Shown: positions 37,050-47,266, counted from the first letter of the stretch. The stretch is DNA of 64,000 nt from Pseudobacteroides cellulosolvens ATCC 35603 = DSM 2933 (GCF_001262605.1 NZ_LGTC01000001.1:2461501-2525500), one strand, 5' to 3'. Translations and numbers: made by a program. Notes: a model not told the origin generated them from the letters alone.

Positions 37050-38717
37050 ATGGGAAAGGAAAATCTAGTCATTAAAGGTAAACTTGTTGGAAATAATATT
37101 GACTTTGCAAAGGACAACCTTTCTGTATTTGCAGTATCAGAGAAAAACAGAATAACCAGTGCAAAAGTAAATAAGGACGGTACATATGAGCTGACAGTAT
37201 CAAAAGCTGATGATCTTGAAAGCCTTGAAATCAAAGTACTTCCCGAAAGCATGAAAAATACAGGAAATATAGCAAGCCTTAGCAAGACATTATCAATCAG
37301 TGATATTAAAAACCTTATTTCTCAGGAAGATAAGGTTCACAACCTTGATTTTTATATTCATGATAACCTCATTAATTGGTTCAGGCTGATTACCAGGAAA
37401 TATCGTATGCACGGAACTGTATTCAGTACTGTATATGAGGATGATGGCAATGGTACACAAGTTCCAATTTCGGTAAATCCTGTACCTATGGTAAAAATTG
37501 AGTTTTATGAAGTTGATAAGCCTGTCATTAAATTTAAAGCTAGTGAAGAATATATAGGCGAAACTATAACTGATCCAAATGGAAATTATGAATTCAACTT
37601 TACATTTACTTCCTTCAGATATCGTAATAGAATTCTGCCCCTTTTGTATGATAGTGTTCCTGATATCCAGGCAAGATTCTATCAATTCATAAACGGATCA
37701 TGGATCATAATACATGAGGATAAAGTAGACTGGAATATCGGCCAGGATTTCAACCGCTCATATTTTATCGATTCAAAGAAGGTAACACCAGTATCAGTTG
37801 GAGCTTCTACTAGCCCACAAAGCGGCTTCCGCTATTTACGGCTTGGACTTATTCCGATTGACGATGAACATTTTAAAGAAGGGTATGTAACAACCAAGCC
37901 TGGAGATCCTATTAAAGTTTCTCATCAGCCTTTTTGCGGCATATTGAGAATATATGGCCTTTTTGCAAAGAACAGTAATGTCGTTAAGTACAAGGTTATG
38001 TATGCAAAAGCAAGTACAACCAATGTTACAAGTCTATGGAACAATGTTACAGATACTGTTTACAACTGCAAATGGAACAGTTCTACTAGTATCTGGGATA
38101 TAAAAGCGTTAGGTCCTGACCCGTTAACTGGAATGTATCAAAACATTGATACAGAACCTGAAGGAGATTGGTACGATCACGCCTTAAAGATAACTTGGAA
38201 TTCTGCAAATCATGCAAACGGTTATTATAAACTTAAAATTATAGGATATGATTCTTCCGACAAACCTGTAGGAGAATACGAAATGCCTATAATAAGAATT
38301 GACAACAACGCCCCGGATATTTCCCTTGAGGCTTTGGGAACAAGCCTTGGTGGCGTTACACCTTGTGGATATCTAAAACTAAATCCCGCTGACAGAAAAA
38401 TCAAGTTCCGCATTAAAGCTTTTGATATTGACGGACATGTTCTAAGATACAGCCTCTCAGGCTCAAGAGGCAAGGATGGACATCCCGCAGGCTCTTCTAT
38501 TGTTAAGTACAGACCTGACACTAATGCGGGTTGGCAAGGCGAGAATTCAGCAGAGGTGGAATTTACTGTAGATACACTACCAAACGGAATATCAGCTTGC
38601 CCCGCTGTAGCATATGGCTTCTGGCTTGAGGTCTGGGGCTTGGCAACTAACGGTTATTCCTCTGTAGTCAATTCACAATACATAAACTTCCATATGAATC
38701 TGGTAGTAGCAGAATAA
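37050..38717 (+). CDS. Large beta-rich protein of unknown function
   Basis: The product is 555 aa, starting at the ATG at 37050 after GAGGAGG. It has no signal peptide and no membrane segment. Residues 1-90 look like a carboxypeptidase-regulatory/transthyretin-type fold (VIKGKLVGNNIDFAKDNLSV, KDGTYELTV). A second such unit follows at about 125-190 (ITDPNGNYEFNFTF). From about 230 there are segments with Trp-rich strands (WNIGQDFNRSYFIDSKKV, GFWLEVWGLATNGYSSV). I do not recognise a family by name. It may be a cytosolic or non-classically exported scaffold. It is flanked by terminators and is probably monocistronic. Confidence 0.7.
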   Translation: MGKENLVIKGKLVGNNIDFAKDNLSVFAVSEKNRITSAKVNKDGTYELTVSKADDLESLEIKVLPESMKNTGNIASLSKTLSISDIKNLISQEDKVHNLDFYIHDNLINWFRLITRKYRMHGTVFSTVYEDDGNGTQVPISVNPVPMVKIEFYEVDKPVIKFKASEEYIGETITDPNGNYEFNFTFTSFRYRNRILPLLYDSVPDIQARFYQFINGSWIIIHEDKVDWNIGQDFNRSYFIDSKKVTPVSVGASTSPQSGFRYLRLGLIPIDDEHFKEGYVTTKPGDPIKVSHQPFCGILRIYGLFAKNSNVVKYKVMYAKASTTNVTSLWNNVTDTVYNCKWNSSTSIWDIKALGPDPLTGMYQNIDTEPEGDWYDHALKITWNSANHANGYYKLKIIGYDSSDKPVGEYEMPIIRIDNNAPDISLEALGTSLGGVTPCGYLKLNPADRKIKFRIKAFDIDGHVLRYSLSGSRGKDGHPAGSSIVKYRPDTNAGWQGENSAEVEFTVDTLPNGISACPAVAYGFWLEVWGLATNGYSSVVNSQYINFHMNLVVAE

Positions 38718-38753
38718 ACCGGAATAGAAATTATAGATAGGGACATAGGGTAA

Positions 38754-38798
38754 GCACGGAATTTCCATTAGTAAGAAAGCATGATGGAAATTCTGTGC
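38754..38798. terminator. Bidirectional terminator between convergent genes
   Basis: A 15-bp stem, GCACGGAATTTCCAT (38754-38768) with 38784-38798, has one G-U pair and T-rich or A-rich flanks. It lies between the large plus-strand gene and crcB, which end facing each other. Confidence 0.85.
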
Positions 38799-38801
38799 AT
38801 T

Positions 38802-39179
38802 TTACAGTGTTTTAGAAATTATCATTTTGCCGATATAAACCCCAACCAAGCACAAAATTACATTTAAAAGTACGTTTAGAATACTTGTAATAGTTTTTCC
38901 CTTTAAGAATAATTCCACCGTCTCGTTGCTAAATGTTGAAAATGTCGTTAATCCGCCCAATATACCTGTTGTTAAAAAGACTTTCATATTGTCGGATATA
39001 TTTCCATACCTATAGCTCATCTCCATTATGACGCCTATTAGAAAGCATCCTATTACATTTACAATAAAGGTTCCATATGGAAAGTTGCTTGGCAGTAGTT
39101 TTGTTGAGGCTATGGATATAATGTATCTTGCAGATGCTCCTATAAATCCCCCGCAGCCTGCCAGTAAAATTTTGTTCAT
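38802..39179 (-). CDS. crcB: Fluoride exporter CrcB/Fluc
   Basis: This 125-aa, four-helix membrane protein exports fluoride. Signatures are GGFIGASARYIIS, FPYGTFIVNVIGCFLIG and TTGILGGLTTFSTFSNETV. Many Firmicutes carry two crcB genes that form a heterodimer. Only one is seen here, so it may work as a homodimer or pair with a distant copy. I found no fluoride-riboswitch sequence in the short upstream region. Confidence 0.93.
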   Translation of the reverse strand: MNKILLAGCGGFIGASARYIISIASTKLLPSNFPYGTFIVNVIGCFLIGVIMEMSYRYGNISDNMKVFLTTGILGGLTTFSTFSNETVELFLKGKTITSILNVLLNVILCLVGVYIGKMIISKTL

Positions 39180-39374
39180 TTTGTGCTCCTTAAAAATTGT
39201 TATACAATCACTGTAGCATCATAATATTTTAAACTATCTAAGTTTGCCTTAATATGCACTATAATAATATAATTATTGTATCAAAAAAGCTTATGAATTT
39301 ACACCCATTTCTGTTCTTTGATCTTTGATCGAATCGAAGTATATTGATTTATTGATTTATGATTGATCTGGAAA

Positions 39375-39401
39375 TAAAAAAGCACCTTATTTTTAAGATG
39401 C
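39375..39401 (-). terminator. Rho-independent terminator of the epimerase gene
   Basis: On the minus strand GCATCTTA pairs with TAAGGTGC (39394-39401 with 39382-39389), followed by six T's. It marks the end of the polysaccharide gene cluster. Confidence 0.88.
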
Positions 39402-39428
39402 CCGTTTCTATAAATCAAGAACTTATTA

Positions 39429-40400
39429 TTAACAGCTGGCTTTAACTTTACTATCTTGGTCCATATTCATTTTATACCACAAAATAAGTTTGCGAAGACC
39501 GTACTTCAAGCTTTCTGAAGGCTTAAATCCAAGTATTCTTTCTGCTTTTGAGATATCGGCAATTGAATGTTTTATATCTCCTATCCTCTCCGATTCATAT
39601 AGTGGTTCTATATTAACTTCAAGGATATCGTTAAACAACATCACTAACTCATTTAAACTAATACTTTCACCCCTGCCTATATTTATCACTTCTGAATTAC
39701 CTGTCCATTTGCATAAAAGTGCCTGCAAATTAGCAGTTACTATATCTTCTACAAAAACAAAATCCCGGCTTGTAGAACCATCTCCAAAAATAGTTGGTCT
39801 TTCTCCCCTAAGCATTTTTGATAGAAAAATCGAAACCACACCTGAGTATGGTGACTTTGGATCCTGCTTCGGGCCGAATACATTAAAATACCTCAACGAG
39901 ACAATTTCAAGATCATATGAGCTATAAAAGGCTCTTGCATAATATTCTTGCATCAGTTTTGCAGCTGCATAAGGAGATACCGGCTCAGGTAACATATCTT
40001 CTTGTTTGGGCAGCTTGGGATTATTACCGTAAGCGGCAGCTGATACAGCTTGAACAATGCGTTTAGTGCATCCGCTTTCAACAGCAGCTTTAAAAAGGTT
40101 AACGGTTGCTGTAACCATGCTTTCATTCGCCTTAATTGGATTTTCTATAGAAAATGGCACTGAAGGAATTGCTGCCTGATGTATAATATATTCCATCTTC
40201 TCCACTGCTCTTTTGGCAACAATGAAATCTGCCAGGTCACCTTTAATAAATTCTATATCATTAATAAAATCATTTATATTCTCAATCTTTCCTGTGGCAA
40301 GGTTATCAACCACTCTTACCTTGTGACCATCTATCACTAACTTCTCTACAATATTTGAGCCTATAAAACCGGCTCCTCCGGTAACTAAGTAGGATGCCAT
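39429..40400 (-). CDS. NAD-dependent sugar-nucleotide epimerase (GalE/WbpP-like)
   Basis: This 323-aa extended short-chain dehydrogenase/reductase has the NAD-binding motif VTGGAGFIGSNIVEKL, the catalytic YAAAKLMQEYYA (YxxxK) and a Ser-rich active-site region AVSAAAYGNN. It most likely interconverts UDP-sugars (UDP-Glc/Gal or UDP-GlcNAc/GalNAc 4-epimerase) for the polysaccharide encoded upstream. The exact substrate cannot be read from sequence alone. It is the last gene of the cluster. Confidence 0.88.
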   Translation of the reverse strand: MASYLVTGGAGFIGSNIVEKLVIDGHKVRVVDNLATGKIENINDFINDIEFIKGDLADFIVAKRAVEKMEYIIHQAAIPSVPFSIENPIKANESMVTATVNLFKAAVESGCTKRIVQAVSAAAYGNNPKLPKQEDMLPEPVSPYAAAKLMQEYYARAFYSSYDLEIVSLRYFNVFGPKQDPKSPYSGVVSIFLSKMLRGERPTIFGDGSTSRDFVFVEDIVTANLQALLCKWTGNSEVINIGRGESISLNELVMLFNDILEVNIEPLYESERIGDIKHSIADISKAERILGFKPSESLKYGLRKLILWYKMNMDQDSKVKASC

Positions 40401-40453
40401 ATTTAATCCTCCTTTGTAAGTATGAATTAACTAAAACTCATCATCAACGTTGT

Positions 40454-40489
40454 ATTATATCGGTATAATGACACTAACTAAATTGTTCA
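40454..40489 (-). pseudogene. 5' stub of a lost family 2 glycosyltransferase gene
   Basis: The stub reads MNNLVSVIIPI and stops. The start codon, the upstream bases (TAGAGAATxGTGATAAA) and the first codons match the glycosyltransferase at 46783 over about 55 bp. It is a leftover of a deleted gene or of recombination between gene starts. Confidence 0.8.
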
Positions 40490-40567
40490 TTTTATCACTA
40501 TTCTCTAGTTTGACCTAAGAATTCAATTATACTCAAGCTATCAGTCCTGTGGTTATAAGACCTGACC

Positions 40568-41716
40568 CTATCTCTTTAAAATTCTTCTTATTTTGTTTTT
40601 CAACTTGTAAATAAAAGGCCTTTTTCTAAAATTTTCAACAGCTTTATTGTATCCTGATTTTTGGTATGAATTCCAAAAGCTAATTCTGTCATCTATAGAA
40701 TAGCATGGTGTAGGTTCATACAATTGTGGTTGATTTACTTGTTCAGGTTTCACTTCTACTATAGTTAAACTTTCTTTATTTATATTTTCAAAGATTCTTT
40801 CTCCCTTTTCGGTATTAATTAGTACTGCCGATACACCTTTATTGTCATCAAAATTATCCAATACCTCTTCAATTCCCCAAAAATCTCCTAATGTTATATC
40901 TCCTACTCTATTTTTATTAGCAAATTTACATGAATGGCATACAGGTTTTGAAATTATACTGTCTAAGAATAATTGATAAAATTCATCACTTTTAGAAGAG
41001 TTTATATATGTTGCACCAGTTTCAAAATCTAATTTTATATTTGTAATTGCTTCATCATTTTTAAATCTGAAGTTAACATTTTTAATTTTTGACTTGTATT
41101 CTTTTTCAAACTTATTTATGTATTCCTTAAAAATTAGTGGACTAGGTGTACCGTGACATATTATATCGCAGGTTATTAAACCAGAAATATCTTTCCCTTC
41201 CAAAAAAGTTTCCAACCCATAAATTTGACAAGGTGTTCCACTATATAAAACTAGTTTTTTTTCATTTAAATATTGTTCTACTTCCCTATATGTATTTTTT
41301 GTATTGCTTTGTAAATACTTAGATCCACTAAATAATTTACATTCTTCTAAACTTTCTGCCTTATCATGAATAACAGAAAAATCATTATCAAATTTTGCTC
41401 CAAAAACTATGCCTTTATTGTCTATAACAAATTTTGCCAATGCCCTAAACACTCCACCTGAACTACTACTTTTTCTTATTTCTTCATCTTTATTTTTTAT
41501 AGCATATGCAGCCTTTATAAAATTTTTATTATTATCTCTTTTCTTTATTGGACATACCTTTACACATAGTTTGCATCCATTACATAAACTTTCATTAATT
41601 TCAGGATGTAAAAATCCTTCTTCGTCTTCTGCCATACTAATTGCATTTTTAGGACATATATTTTTACAACCTCCACAACCATAACACTCTGTTTTTGAAT
41701 TATAAACATTTTTCAT
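40568..41716 (-). CDS. FrhB-like iron-sulfur protein of polysaccharide clusters
   Basis: This 382-aa protein has two 4Fe-4S motifs at the N-terminus (CYGCGGCKNICPKNAI and CNGCKLCVKVCPIKK) and a coenzyme F420 hydrogenase/dehydrogenase beta-subunit (FrhB) C-terminal domain (SSSGGVFRALAKFV, GTPCQIYGL, CHGTPSPLIF). Proteins of this type are frequent beside pyruvyl transferases in exopolysaccharide clusters and may reduce or modify a sugar; no exact reaction is established for this one. It overlaps the pyruvyl transferase gene by 17 bp. Confidence 0.85.
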   Translation of the reverse strand: MKNVYNSKTECYGCGGCKNICPKNAISMAEDEEGFLHPEINESLCNGCKLCVKVCPIKKRDNNKNFIKAAYAIKNKDEEIRKSSSSGGVFRALAKFVIDNKGIVFGAKFDNDFSVIHDKAESLEECKLFSGSKYLQSNTKNTYREVEQYLNEKKLVLYSGTPCQIYGLETFLEGKDISGLITCDIICHGTPSPLIFKEYINKFEKEYKSKIKNVNFRFKNDEAITNIKLDFETGATYINSSKSDEFYQLFLDSIISKPVCHSCKFANKNRVGDITLGDFWGIEEVLDNFDDNKGVSAVLINTEKGERIFENINKESLTIVEVKPEQVNQPQLYEPTPCYSIDDRISFWNSYQKSGYNKAVENFRKRPFIYKLKNKIRRILKR

Positions 41717-42809
41717 TTAAAGCACCTCTTAAGAAATCAACAGATTTTTCTCTTTCAATTTCCAGCTTTTTATTCACAGTTTCATAATTAATATTAGGTT
41801 CTAGTTTATCATTAATTGAAAATATATCCCTATTAATTCCCAGTAAACTCTGTAATGAACTTGTTCTACATCCATATGCTTTATGCGGAAAACAATAATA
41901 CTCTTTATTAAATATTATTGAAAAAGCAGTTCCATGAAAAGATACAGTACAAATAACTTCAGCATATTTTATTAAGCCTAGAAATTCTTTTGGACCTGTA
42001 GAATTTCGTACATTTATCATTCCATCTATATTTTTTGAGCTTAGTAATATTATTTTCAAATTTCTTTTTTTTGCAATTCTTTTAGCATAATCATAGATTA
42101 ATTGATCTTCATCAAAGGCATAAATCAATAAATATTTATCATCCTTAGGCCTTACTGCTATTTTTCCCCATTCTTCTGACTTCAAAAGTAACGAAGGATC
42201 TAAAACATTAACTGCTTTTACTTTATATTCATTATTTATGTATTGTGATAAACCATTTTCTCTTATACCTATATAATCAAATTTTTTTATAAGCTTCCCT
42301 ATTTTTGAATATAGTTCTTTTGGAATTTCATTTCTTCCATTGCTAGCAGCATATGCAATTTTTATTGCATCATTTTTTACAAAGTTGCAGAAATACACAT
42401 CTTCAAATTCTCCAGTTAGAGATTCATTCCAAATCTGGTCGCTTCCACAAATATAATAATCATAAGTTAACTTTTCCAGCTCTTTTTTATCTCTATAACA
42501 CTTTTGGGAAATTCCTATATCATTTAACATAAATTTGTGGTACTTCATAGCTTTATTTTGGGGATTATAATAAAATTTTAATAGTCGTTTGATGAACTTT
42601 AAATTTCCTTTTAGTACTCCAAACCTTTCAATTAAAAAATTATAATTTTCTATTCTACTCCATTGATCTATATATTCTAATCTATAATCTATTACTTCAC
42701 TATCATATCCTAATTTTTCTACTTTTTCTCTTAAGGCATATGCTTGCAACATTGCACCATAATTGTGTGCCATATGGAAAGTTAAAATGCCCACCTTTTT
42801 ATTGTTCAT
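41700..42809 (-). CDS. Polysaccharide pyruvyl transferase
   Basis: This 369-aa protein belongs to the polysaccharide pyruvyl transferase family (CsaB/WcaK-like). It adds pyruvate ketals to sugar residues, giving negative charge. Landmarks are VGILTFHMAHNYGAMLQAYA, YICGSDQIWNESL, FCNFVKNDAIKIAYAASNGR and EVICTVSFHGTAFSIIF. In bacteria with SLH proteins, pyruvylated cell-wall polymer is the SLH ligand (known for CsaB). This protein sits in an exopolysaccharide cluster, so a role in the exopolysaccharide is more likely, though an effect on SLH binding is possible. It overlaps both neighbours. Confidence 0.88.
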   Translation of the reverse strand: MNNKKVGILTFHMAHNYGAMLQAYALREKVEKLGYDSEVIDYRLEYIDQWSRIENYNFLIERFGVLKGNLKFIKRLLKFYYNPQNKAMKYHKFMLNDIGISQKCYRDKKELEKLTYDYYICGSDQIWNESLTGEFEDVYFCNFVKNDAIKIAYAASNGRNEIPKELYSKIGKLIKKFDYIGIRENGLSQYINNEYKVKAVNVLDPSLLLKSEEWGKIAVRPKDDKYLLIYAFDEDQLIYDYAKRIAKKRNLKIILLSSKNIDGMINVRNSTGPKEFLGLIKYAEVICTVSFHGTAFSIIFNKEYYCFPHKAYGCRTSSLQSLLGINRDIFSINDKLEPNINYETVNKKLEIEREKSVDFLRGALNEKCL

Positions 42810-43930
42810 TTTAATAATTCCTCCACTGCATTTATTGTGTTTTTTAACTTATTATCTTTTGTTTTATTTATTAACTTTTCTTTATATTCTTTGATAATTC
42901 CAGGTTTCTCTAAAATTTCTTTCATCTGCTTATACAACCCTTCTTCAGAATTCTCTACAATTATTCCGTCTGTTTTTTCATCGAATATTTCTGCAGCCCC
43001 CGGACAATTAGTCATAATAACTGGAACATCTAGAGTTAATGCTTCCTGAATTGCCAATCCAAAACTTTCACTTATTGAAGCACATATAAAGCAATCTGCT
43101 TTTTTTACGTATGGATATGGATTTATTTTATCTCCCAAAAAAAATATACTATCATTATTGTTTTCATCAACCAAATCTATTAACTTTCTTTTATATTCCT
43201 TATTATTAGTACCACCTATAATATAAATTTCAAAATCATATTCCTTTATCAACTTGTTATAAACTCTAATTATTCTTTCTATTCCTTTTTCAACACATAA
43301 TCTTCCGACTGTAATAAAAGTTAATTTGTCGATTGACGGATAAAAATCAACTTTTTCATTGGATTTATCCAAAATCATATTTGAATCTATTGGATTATAT
43401 ATAACGTTTAAATTTCCCGGATCACCTATTTTTTCTATAATACTGTTTTTTACCACATTTGTTACACATACTACACTAGAAAAAGTTTTCATACATTTAA
43501 CCTCATTAATTGCATTTCCGAACACATATTCCGTCCAATATAAATCATGGTAGTTAACATGTACCCATCCAATTTTTCTTTCTATATTTAGCGTGGATAC
43601 AAATTTCATACTTTCTCCTTCTTTTATAGAAATTGCAATATTATATTTTTCATTTTTTATTTTCTTAATTAATTTAGAATAAAGAATTTTTTTCAATATT
43701 CTGTTCACTTTCTTTATTATGTTTGATTTATTTTGCACATTATCAAAAAAATCCATATGCATATACTTTATAGTGTTAGGGTATGTTTCATAAAATCTAT
43801 TATCTTTTATATCTGTTAAAATAGTTATATCGTATTTATCGGCGGGCAAATTAGTCGCCATATCAAACATTACTTTTTCTACTCCGCCACTTAATAACTT
43901 ATCGTTAACAATAAGTATATTTTTTTTCAT
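42806..43930 (-). CDS. Family 4-type glycosyltransferase
   Basis: This 374-aa retaining glycosyltransferase of the GT-B fold has an N-terminal glycine motif NDKLLSGGVEKVMFDMATNL and C-terminal donor-binding segments ITVGRLCVEKGIERIIRVYN and ICASISESFGLAIQEALTLD (the E-x7-E region). It overlaps the pyruvyl transferase and flippase genes by 4 bp each. It probably adds one sugar to the lipid-linked repeat unit at the inner membrane face. The sugar is unknown. Confidence 0.87.
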   Translation of the reverse strand: MKKNILIVNDKLLSGGVEKVMFDMATNLPADKYDITILTDIKDNRFYETYPNTIKYMHMDFFDNVQNKSNIIKKVNRILKKILYSKLIKKIKNEKYNIAISIKEGESMKFVSTLNIERKIGWVHVNYHDLYWTEYVFGNAINEVKCMKTFSSVVCVTNVVKNSIIEKIGDPGNLNVIYNPIDSNMILDKSNEKVDFYPSIDKLTFITVGRLCVEKGIERIIRVYNKLIKEYDFEIYIIGGTNNKEYKRKLIDLVDENNNDSIFFLGDKINPYPYVKKADCFICASISESFGLAIQEALTLDVPVIMTNCPGAAEIFDEKTDGIIVENSEEGLYKQMKEILEKPGIIKEYKEKLINKTKDNKLKNTINAVEELLK

Positions 43931-45459
43931 TTTTTTACTTCCTTTAATTTATTTATAACTATATTTTTGAAAAACACTCTTTCCTTTTTATCTAAAACAA
44001 CAAAAATATTAATTAAACTACCAATTCCTGCAGAAGTACAACCATAAAATACCAGCTGCATCCAAGAAGTAATATTTACCAAAGAATTAAATAAAACACC
44101 ACTTATAATAATAACTAAAAAAGCAATTATGCTTCTACCGATATCCGGGAAAAACGCATACCATTCCAATTCCAAACATTTTGCTCCAAATGGCAAATAA
44201 AAAAATATCGATACAACTAATGAACCTATTAAGCTAACACCAGCTATAGCATATAACCCTAAAGACGTATACTTAACAGCAAATAATGTAATTAAACAAT
44301 TTACTACACCATACACTAACATAACTTTAGAACTTGTCTTTACTCTATTAGCTATTGTTATTATTGAATATATCGGTTGTAGTGGGCCAGTTATGCAACT
44401 GTTAACAACAGTTAATATTGATAAAACCTGAATTAACCCTGCATCCTGAGTTGGAACCCACAATGAAAAAAATTCATATCCAAAAGCAATAAGTGTAGCA
44501 TTACTAATCGCAGTAGTCATAGAAATAAATTTCATAGATATTTTTATTTGCCCTACTAATTCTTGTTTTTGTTTTAATGCATATAATTTTGTAAGATCAG
44601 GGTTAAAAATATTAGCAAGTGTTGAATTTAACAAAATTATTACATTTGGAACTGTTTTAGCTATAGATAATACTCCCATTTGAGTTGCTCCAATTAACAC
44701 ATTGGACATCAACAAATCCAAACCTGAGGTCAATATCTGACTTAACTTTGTAATAACATTCCAAATTCCAACTGCCAATAATTCTTTTATTTTTGATATC
44801 TTAAAGTATTTTTTGTCTAAAACTACTTCAGGTAGATTCTTATTTTGAAACTCTATATTTTTTATTAGAGAATATATAGATGCTAACAAAACAGCTAAAA
44901 CTGCAAAAATAATTTTTGGTTTAAAGCATAAATACAAAAAAATTATAACTACTGCTTTTAATAATGTAGACTTTATAGCTATTACAGAGCTTTTATCCAA
45001 TCTATTTCTTATAAAAAACCCTATTGTGTACATTGATGTAAATATACTTATCCCAAAATTTATAAAGACTATTGCAAAAGTCAATTTTACTTCGCTAACT
45101 AAATTAGCAGGGATTTCAACTATTCTTTCCAGGTAAACAGTCAAAATTATTGCTACGCTTAAAAGTAGTGATACTAAGAATATATTTGCAAAGAAAGTTG
45201 AATTGTAATATTCATTTGCTGATTTTTTATCATCTCTGAATAAGTTTATAGCAATAAATCTACTTGCCATTGCATTTAATGCAAGTGTCATTAATGATGC
45301 GTAATTCACAAAATCATTAGCCAAACTAATAAATCCAAATGCTTCACTTCCCAATCTTCGAACAATATATGGTGTTAACAAAAAGCTTATTCCCATTTGC
45401 ACTGTAAATGCTATGAAACTCGCTATTAAATTAATCATTAATCTCTTTTTATTGTTCAT
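43927..45459 (-). CDS. Wzx-type polysaccharide flippase
   Basis: This 510-aa membrane protein has 12-14 hydrophobic segments and belongs to the polysaccharide transport (MATE-like) superfamily. It starts NKKRLMINLIASFIAFTVQM and has the typical LLTPYIVRRLGSEAFGFISL segment. It should flip undecaprenyl-linked repeat units to the outer face for polymerisation by the Wzy-like protein at 53137. It is the first gene of a tightly overlapping block down to 40568. Confidence 0.9.
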   Translation of the reverse strand: MNNKKRLMINLIASFIAFTVQMGISFLLTPYIVRRLGSEAFGFISLANDFVNYASLMTLALNAMASRFIAINLFRDDKKSANEYYNSTFFANIFLVSLLLSVAIILTVYLERIVEIPANLVSEVKLTFAIVFINFGISIFTSMYTIGFFIRNRLDKSSVIAIKSTLLKAVVIIFLYLCFKPKIIFAVLAVLLASIYSLIKNIEFQNKNLPEVVLDKKYFKISKIKELLAVGIWNVITKLSQILTSGLDLLMSNVLIGATQMGVLSIAKTVPNVIILLNSTLANIFNPDLTKLYALKQKQELVGQIKISMKFISMTTAISNATLIAFGYEFFSLWVPTQDAGLIQVLSILTVVNSCITGPLQPIYSIITIANRVKTSSKVMLVYGVVNCLITLFAVKYTSLGLYAIAGVSLIGSLVVSIFFYLPFGAKCLELEWYAFFPDIGRSIIAFLVIIISGVLFNSLVNITSWMQLVFYGCTSAGIGSLINIFVVLDKKERVFFKNIVINKLKEVKK

Positions 45460-45781
45460 TAATTATGTGCCCCTTTTGCATTTTAACTCATTATAAAAAT
45501 ATTTGTTTCATTAAATACGCAATTGATATTTTAATTTAGTCTGTCCATAAAATATATTTTAGAACTATTATAAATGACATCAATATTTAATCCTTTGAAA
45601 TTGGAATAATGCTTTTAATAAATAAAGAGACATTAATAAAAATTGCATTTTTAGTCTGCTTGCAATTACTGAATAAACACGTAAAAACCACAGTAAATTT
45701 ACTATTGTAATCTAGGTATCATCTTAATTTACCCAACTTTATGACGCTTGCTATAAACAATATTAACTACTAAGATTTATG
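45460..45781. other. Intergenic gap within the polysaccharide cluster
   Basis: The gap is 322 bp and AT-rich, with no coding frame that I can support. It may hold an internal promoter for the flippase block. Confidence 0.4.
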
Positions 45782-46783
45782 TTAAACACTTCGTTTTTCC
45801 ACGTTTCCCTTTATTAACTTTATCGCCTTATAGTACATTTTAAAAGCAATATTCATTACATCAGGCATAATACAGCATAACTTATACCGAATTTTTAAAT
45901 TAGAGTTATAATTTCCTTCTCGAAGTTTTAAGTTCAAAATTTTAAACTGGCTCAATAAGTCTTGATCATTCTTTAATTCATTATTCATTTTTTTATATTT
46001 AACAATCTGCAAATAGATGTATATAGCAGTTTTATATGTTTTATTCCTCAATTTAGTTAATCCAACTTCATTTAAGAAAGCTGCTCTTTCAATAATAGCA
46101 TGGGTTGCATAAATTCTGTTACTAACATTAAACCCAACTCCCGTGATACTATCTTTTCGTTGCCAGTAATATAACATTTGTTCCGTAGTAAAAACAACCT
46201 TTTTTGCCTTAAATAATAAATGATGAGCAATATACTCATCCTCATGAACTTTACCAACAGGATATCTGATTGTCCTAAACAAATCCTTATGATAGATCTT
46301 TCCCCACGCTACAACTAATGGAACGTAAAATTTTCCTGTCAATTGTTCCAATGCCTCAATATTTGAAAACTCATGTATCTCTATGTTTGATGTATTTAGA
46401 GAAATGTCCTCCCTTGATGTACGAATGAAATTACATGCAGCTATGTCTGATTCTGTGGAAATAAGTAGATTGTATAACTTTTCAATATACTCTTCATGAA
46501 CCCAGTCATCACTATCAAGGAATGTTAAATACTCTCCTGAAGCAATTTCAACTCCTGCATTCCTTGCATCCGAAAGACCACCATTTTTCTTATGGATTAC
46601 TCTGACTCTTCTGTCTATTTTGGCAAATCCGTCGCACATTTCACCACAACAGTCTGGTGAACCGTCATTGACCAATATGACTTCCAGATTCCTGTAAGTT
46701 TGTGCCAGAACGGATTTAACACATCTATTTAGATACTCTTCTACCTTGTATACTGGTATAATGACACTAACTAAATTATTCAT
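45782..46783 (-). CDS. Family 2 glycosyltransferase
   Basis: This 333-aa GT-A enzyme has MNNLVSVIIPVYKVEEYLNR, the nucleotide-binding ILVNDGSPDCCGEMCD, GLSDARNAGVEIASGEYLTF and the DSDDW (DXD) metal site. A C-terminal helical tail is basic and may lie at the membrane. It transfers an unknown sugar. A 55-bp copy of its 5' end lies at 40454-40510. Confidence 0.9.
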   Translation of the reverse strand: MNNLVSVIIPVYKVEEYLNRCVKSVLAQTYRNLEVILVNDGSPDCCGEMCDGFAKIDRRVRVIHKKNGGLSDARNAGVEIASGEYLTFLDSDDWVHEEYIEKLYNLLISTESDIAACNFIRTSREDISLNTSNIEIHEFSNIEALEQLTGKFYVPLVVAWGKIYHKDLFRTIRYPVGKVHEDEYIAHHLLFKAKKVVFTTEQMLYYWQRKDSITGVGFNVSNRIYATHAIIERAAFLNEVGLTKLRNKTYKTAIYIYLQIVKYKKMNNELKNDQDLLSQFKILNLKLREGNYNSNLKIRYKLCCIMPDVMNIAFKMYYKAIKLIKGNVEKRSV

Positions 46784-46848
46784 TTTATCACCATTCTCTA
46801 TTTTGAATAATCACACAAATAATTTATAGAAAGTATATTTAATATGAC

Positions 46849-47046
46849 TTATAAACCCCTGCTAAATAAGTTTCTTTTAAGAACTTTGTCCATTTTATAT
46901 TTATTCTTATCGGACATATGACTTGCATAAATAACATCAAAAACCTTCCATAACTCATAAAATGTCTTTGATAACTTTGAATGGAAGAAATTATTTCTAT
47001 TTAAAGTTTGATAACAAAATAACAACTTGATATTGCAAAATTCCAC
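46849..47046 (-). CDS. Short hypothetical ORF or gene remnant
   Basis: The frame is 65 aa (SKTFYELWKVFDVIYASHMS, KNKYKMDKVLKRNLFSRGL). No domain is recognised, no good ribosome site is visible, and it lies in a 480-bp gap between two glycosyltransferase genes. It may be the end of a lost acyl- or glycosyltransferase. The rest of the gap (47047-47266) shows nothing more. Confidence 0.3.
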   Translation of the reverse strand: MEFCNIKLLFCYQTLNRNNFFHSKLSKTFYELWKVFDVIYASHMSDKNKYKMDKVLKRNLFSRGL

Positions 47047-47266
47047 TTTTTGGCTAACTTCTATATAATTTCAGTCCCTGCATTAATCAACAATCATATA
47101 TTTCAATTCGCACTATTTTAAAGTCTATATCCATGGTTATTATATTTGCCATTTGTAATAATTCCTTTTTTCAATGATATAATATGGTGCACATACTGTC
47201 AAGTCATATACCTAGCAGATTTGGACAAACAAATAAATGCGCATTTACATATATAGCTTTTAATTA

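Noticed and set aside
39180..39300. Fluoride riboswitch upstream of crcB
   Set aside because: None of the conserved blocks of that riboswitch was found in the leader.
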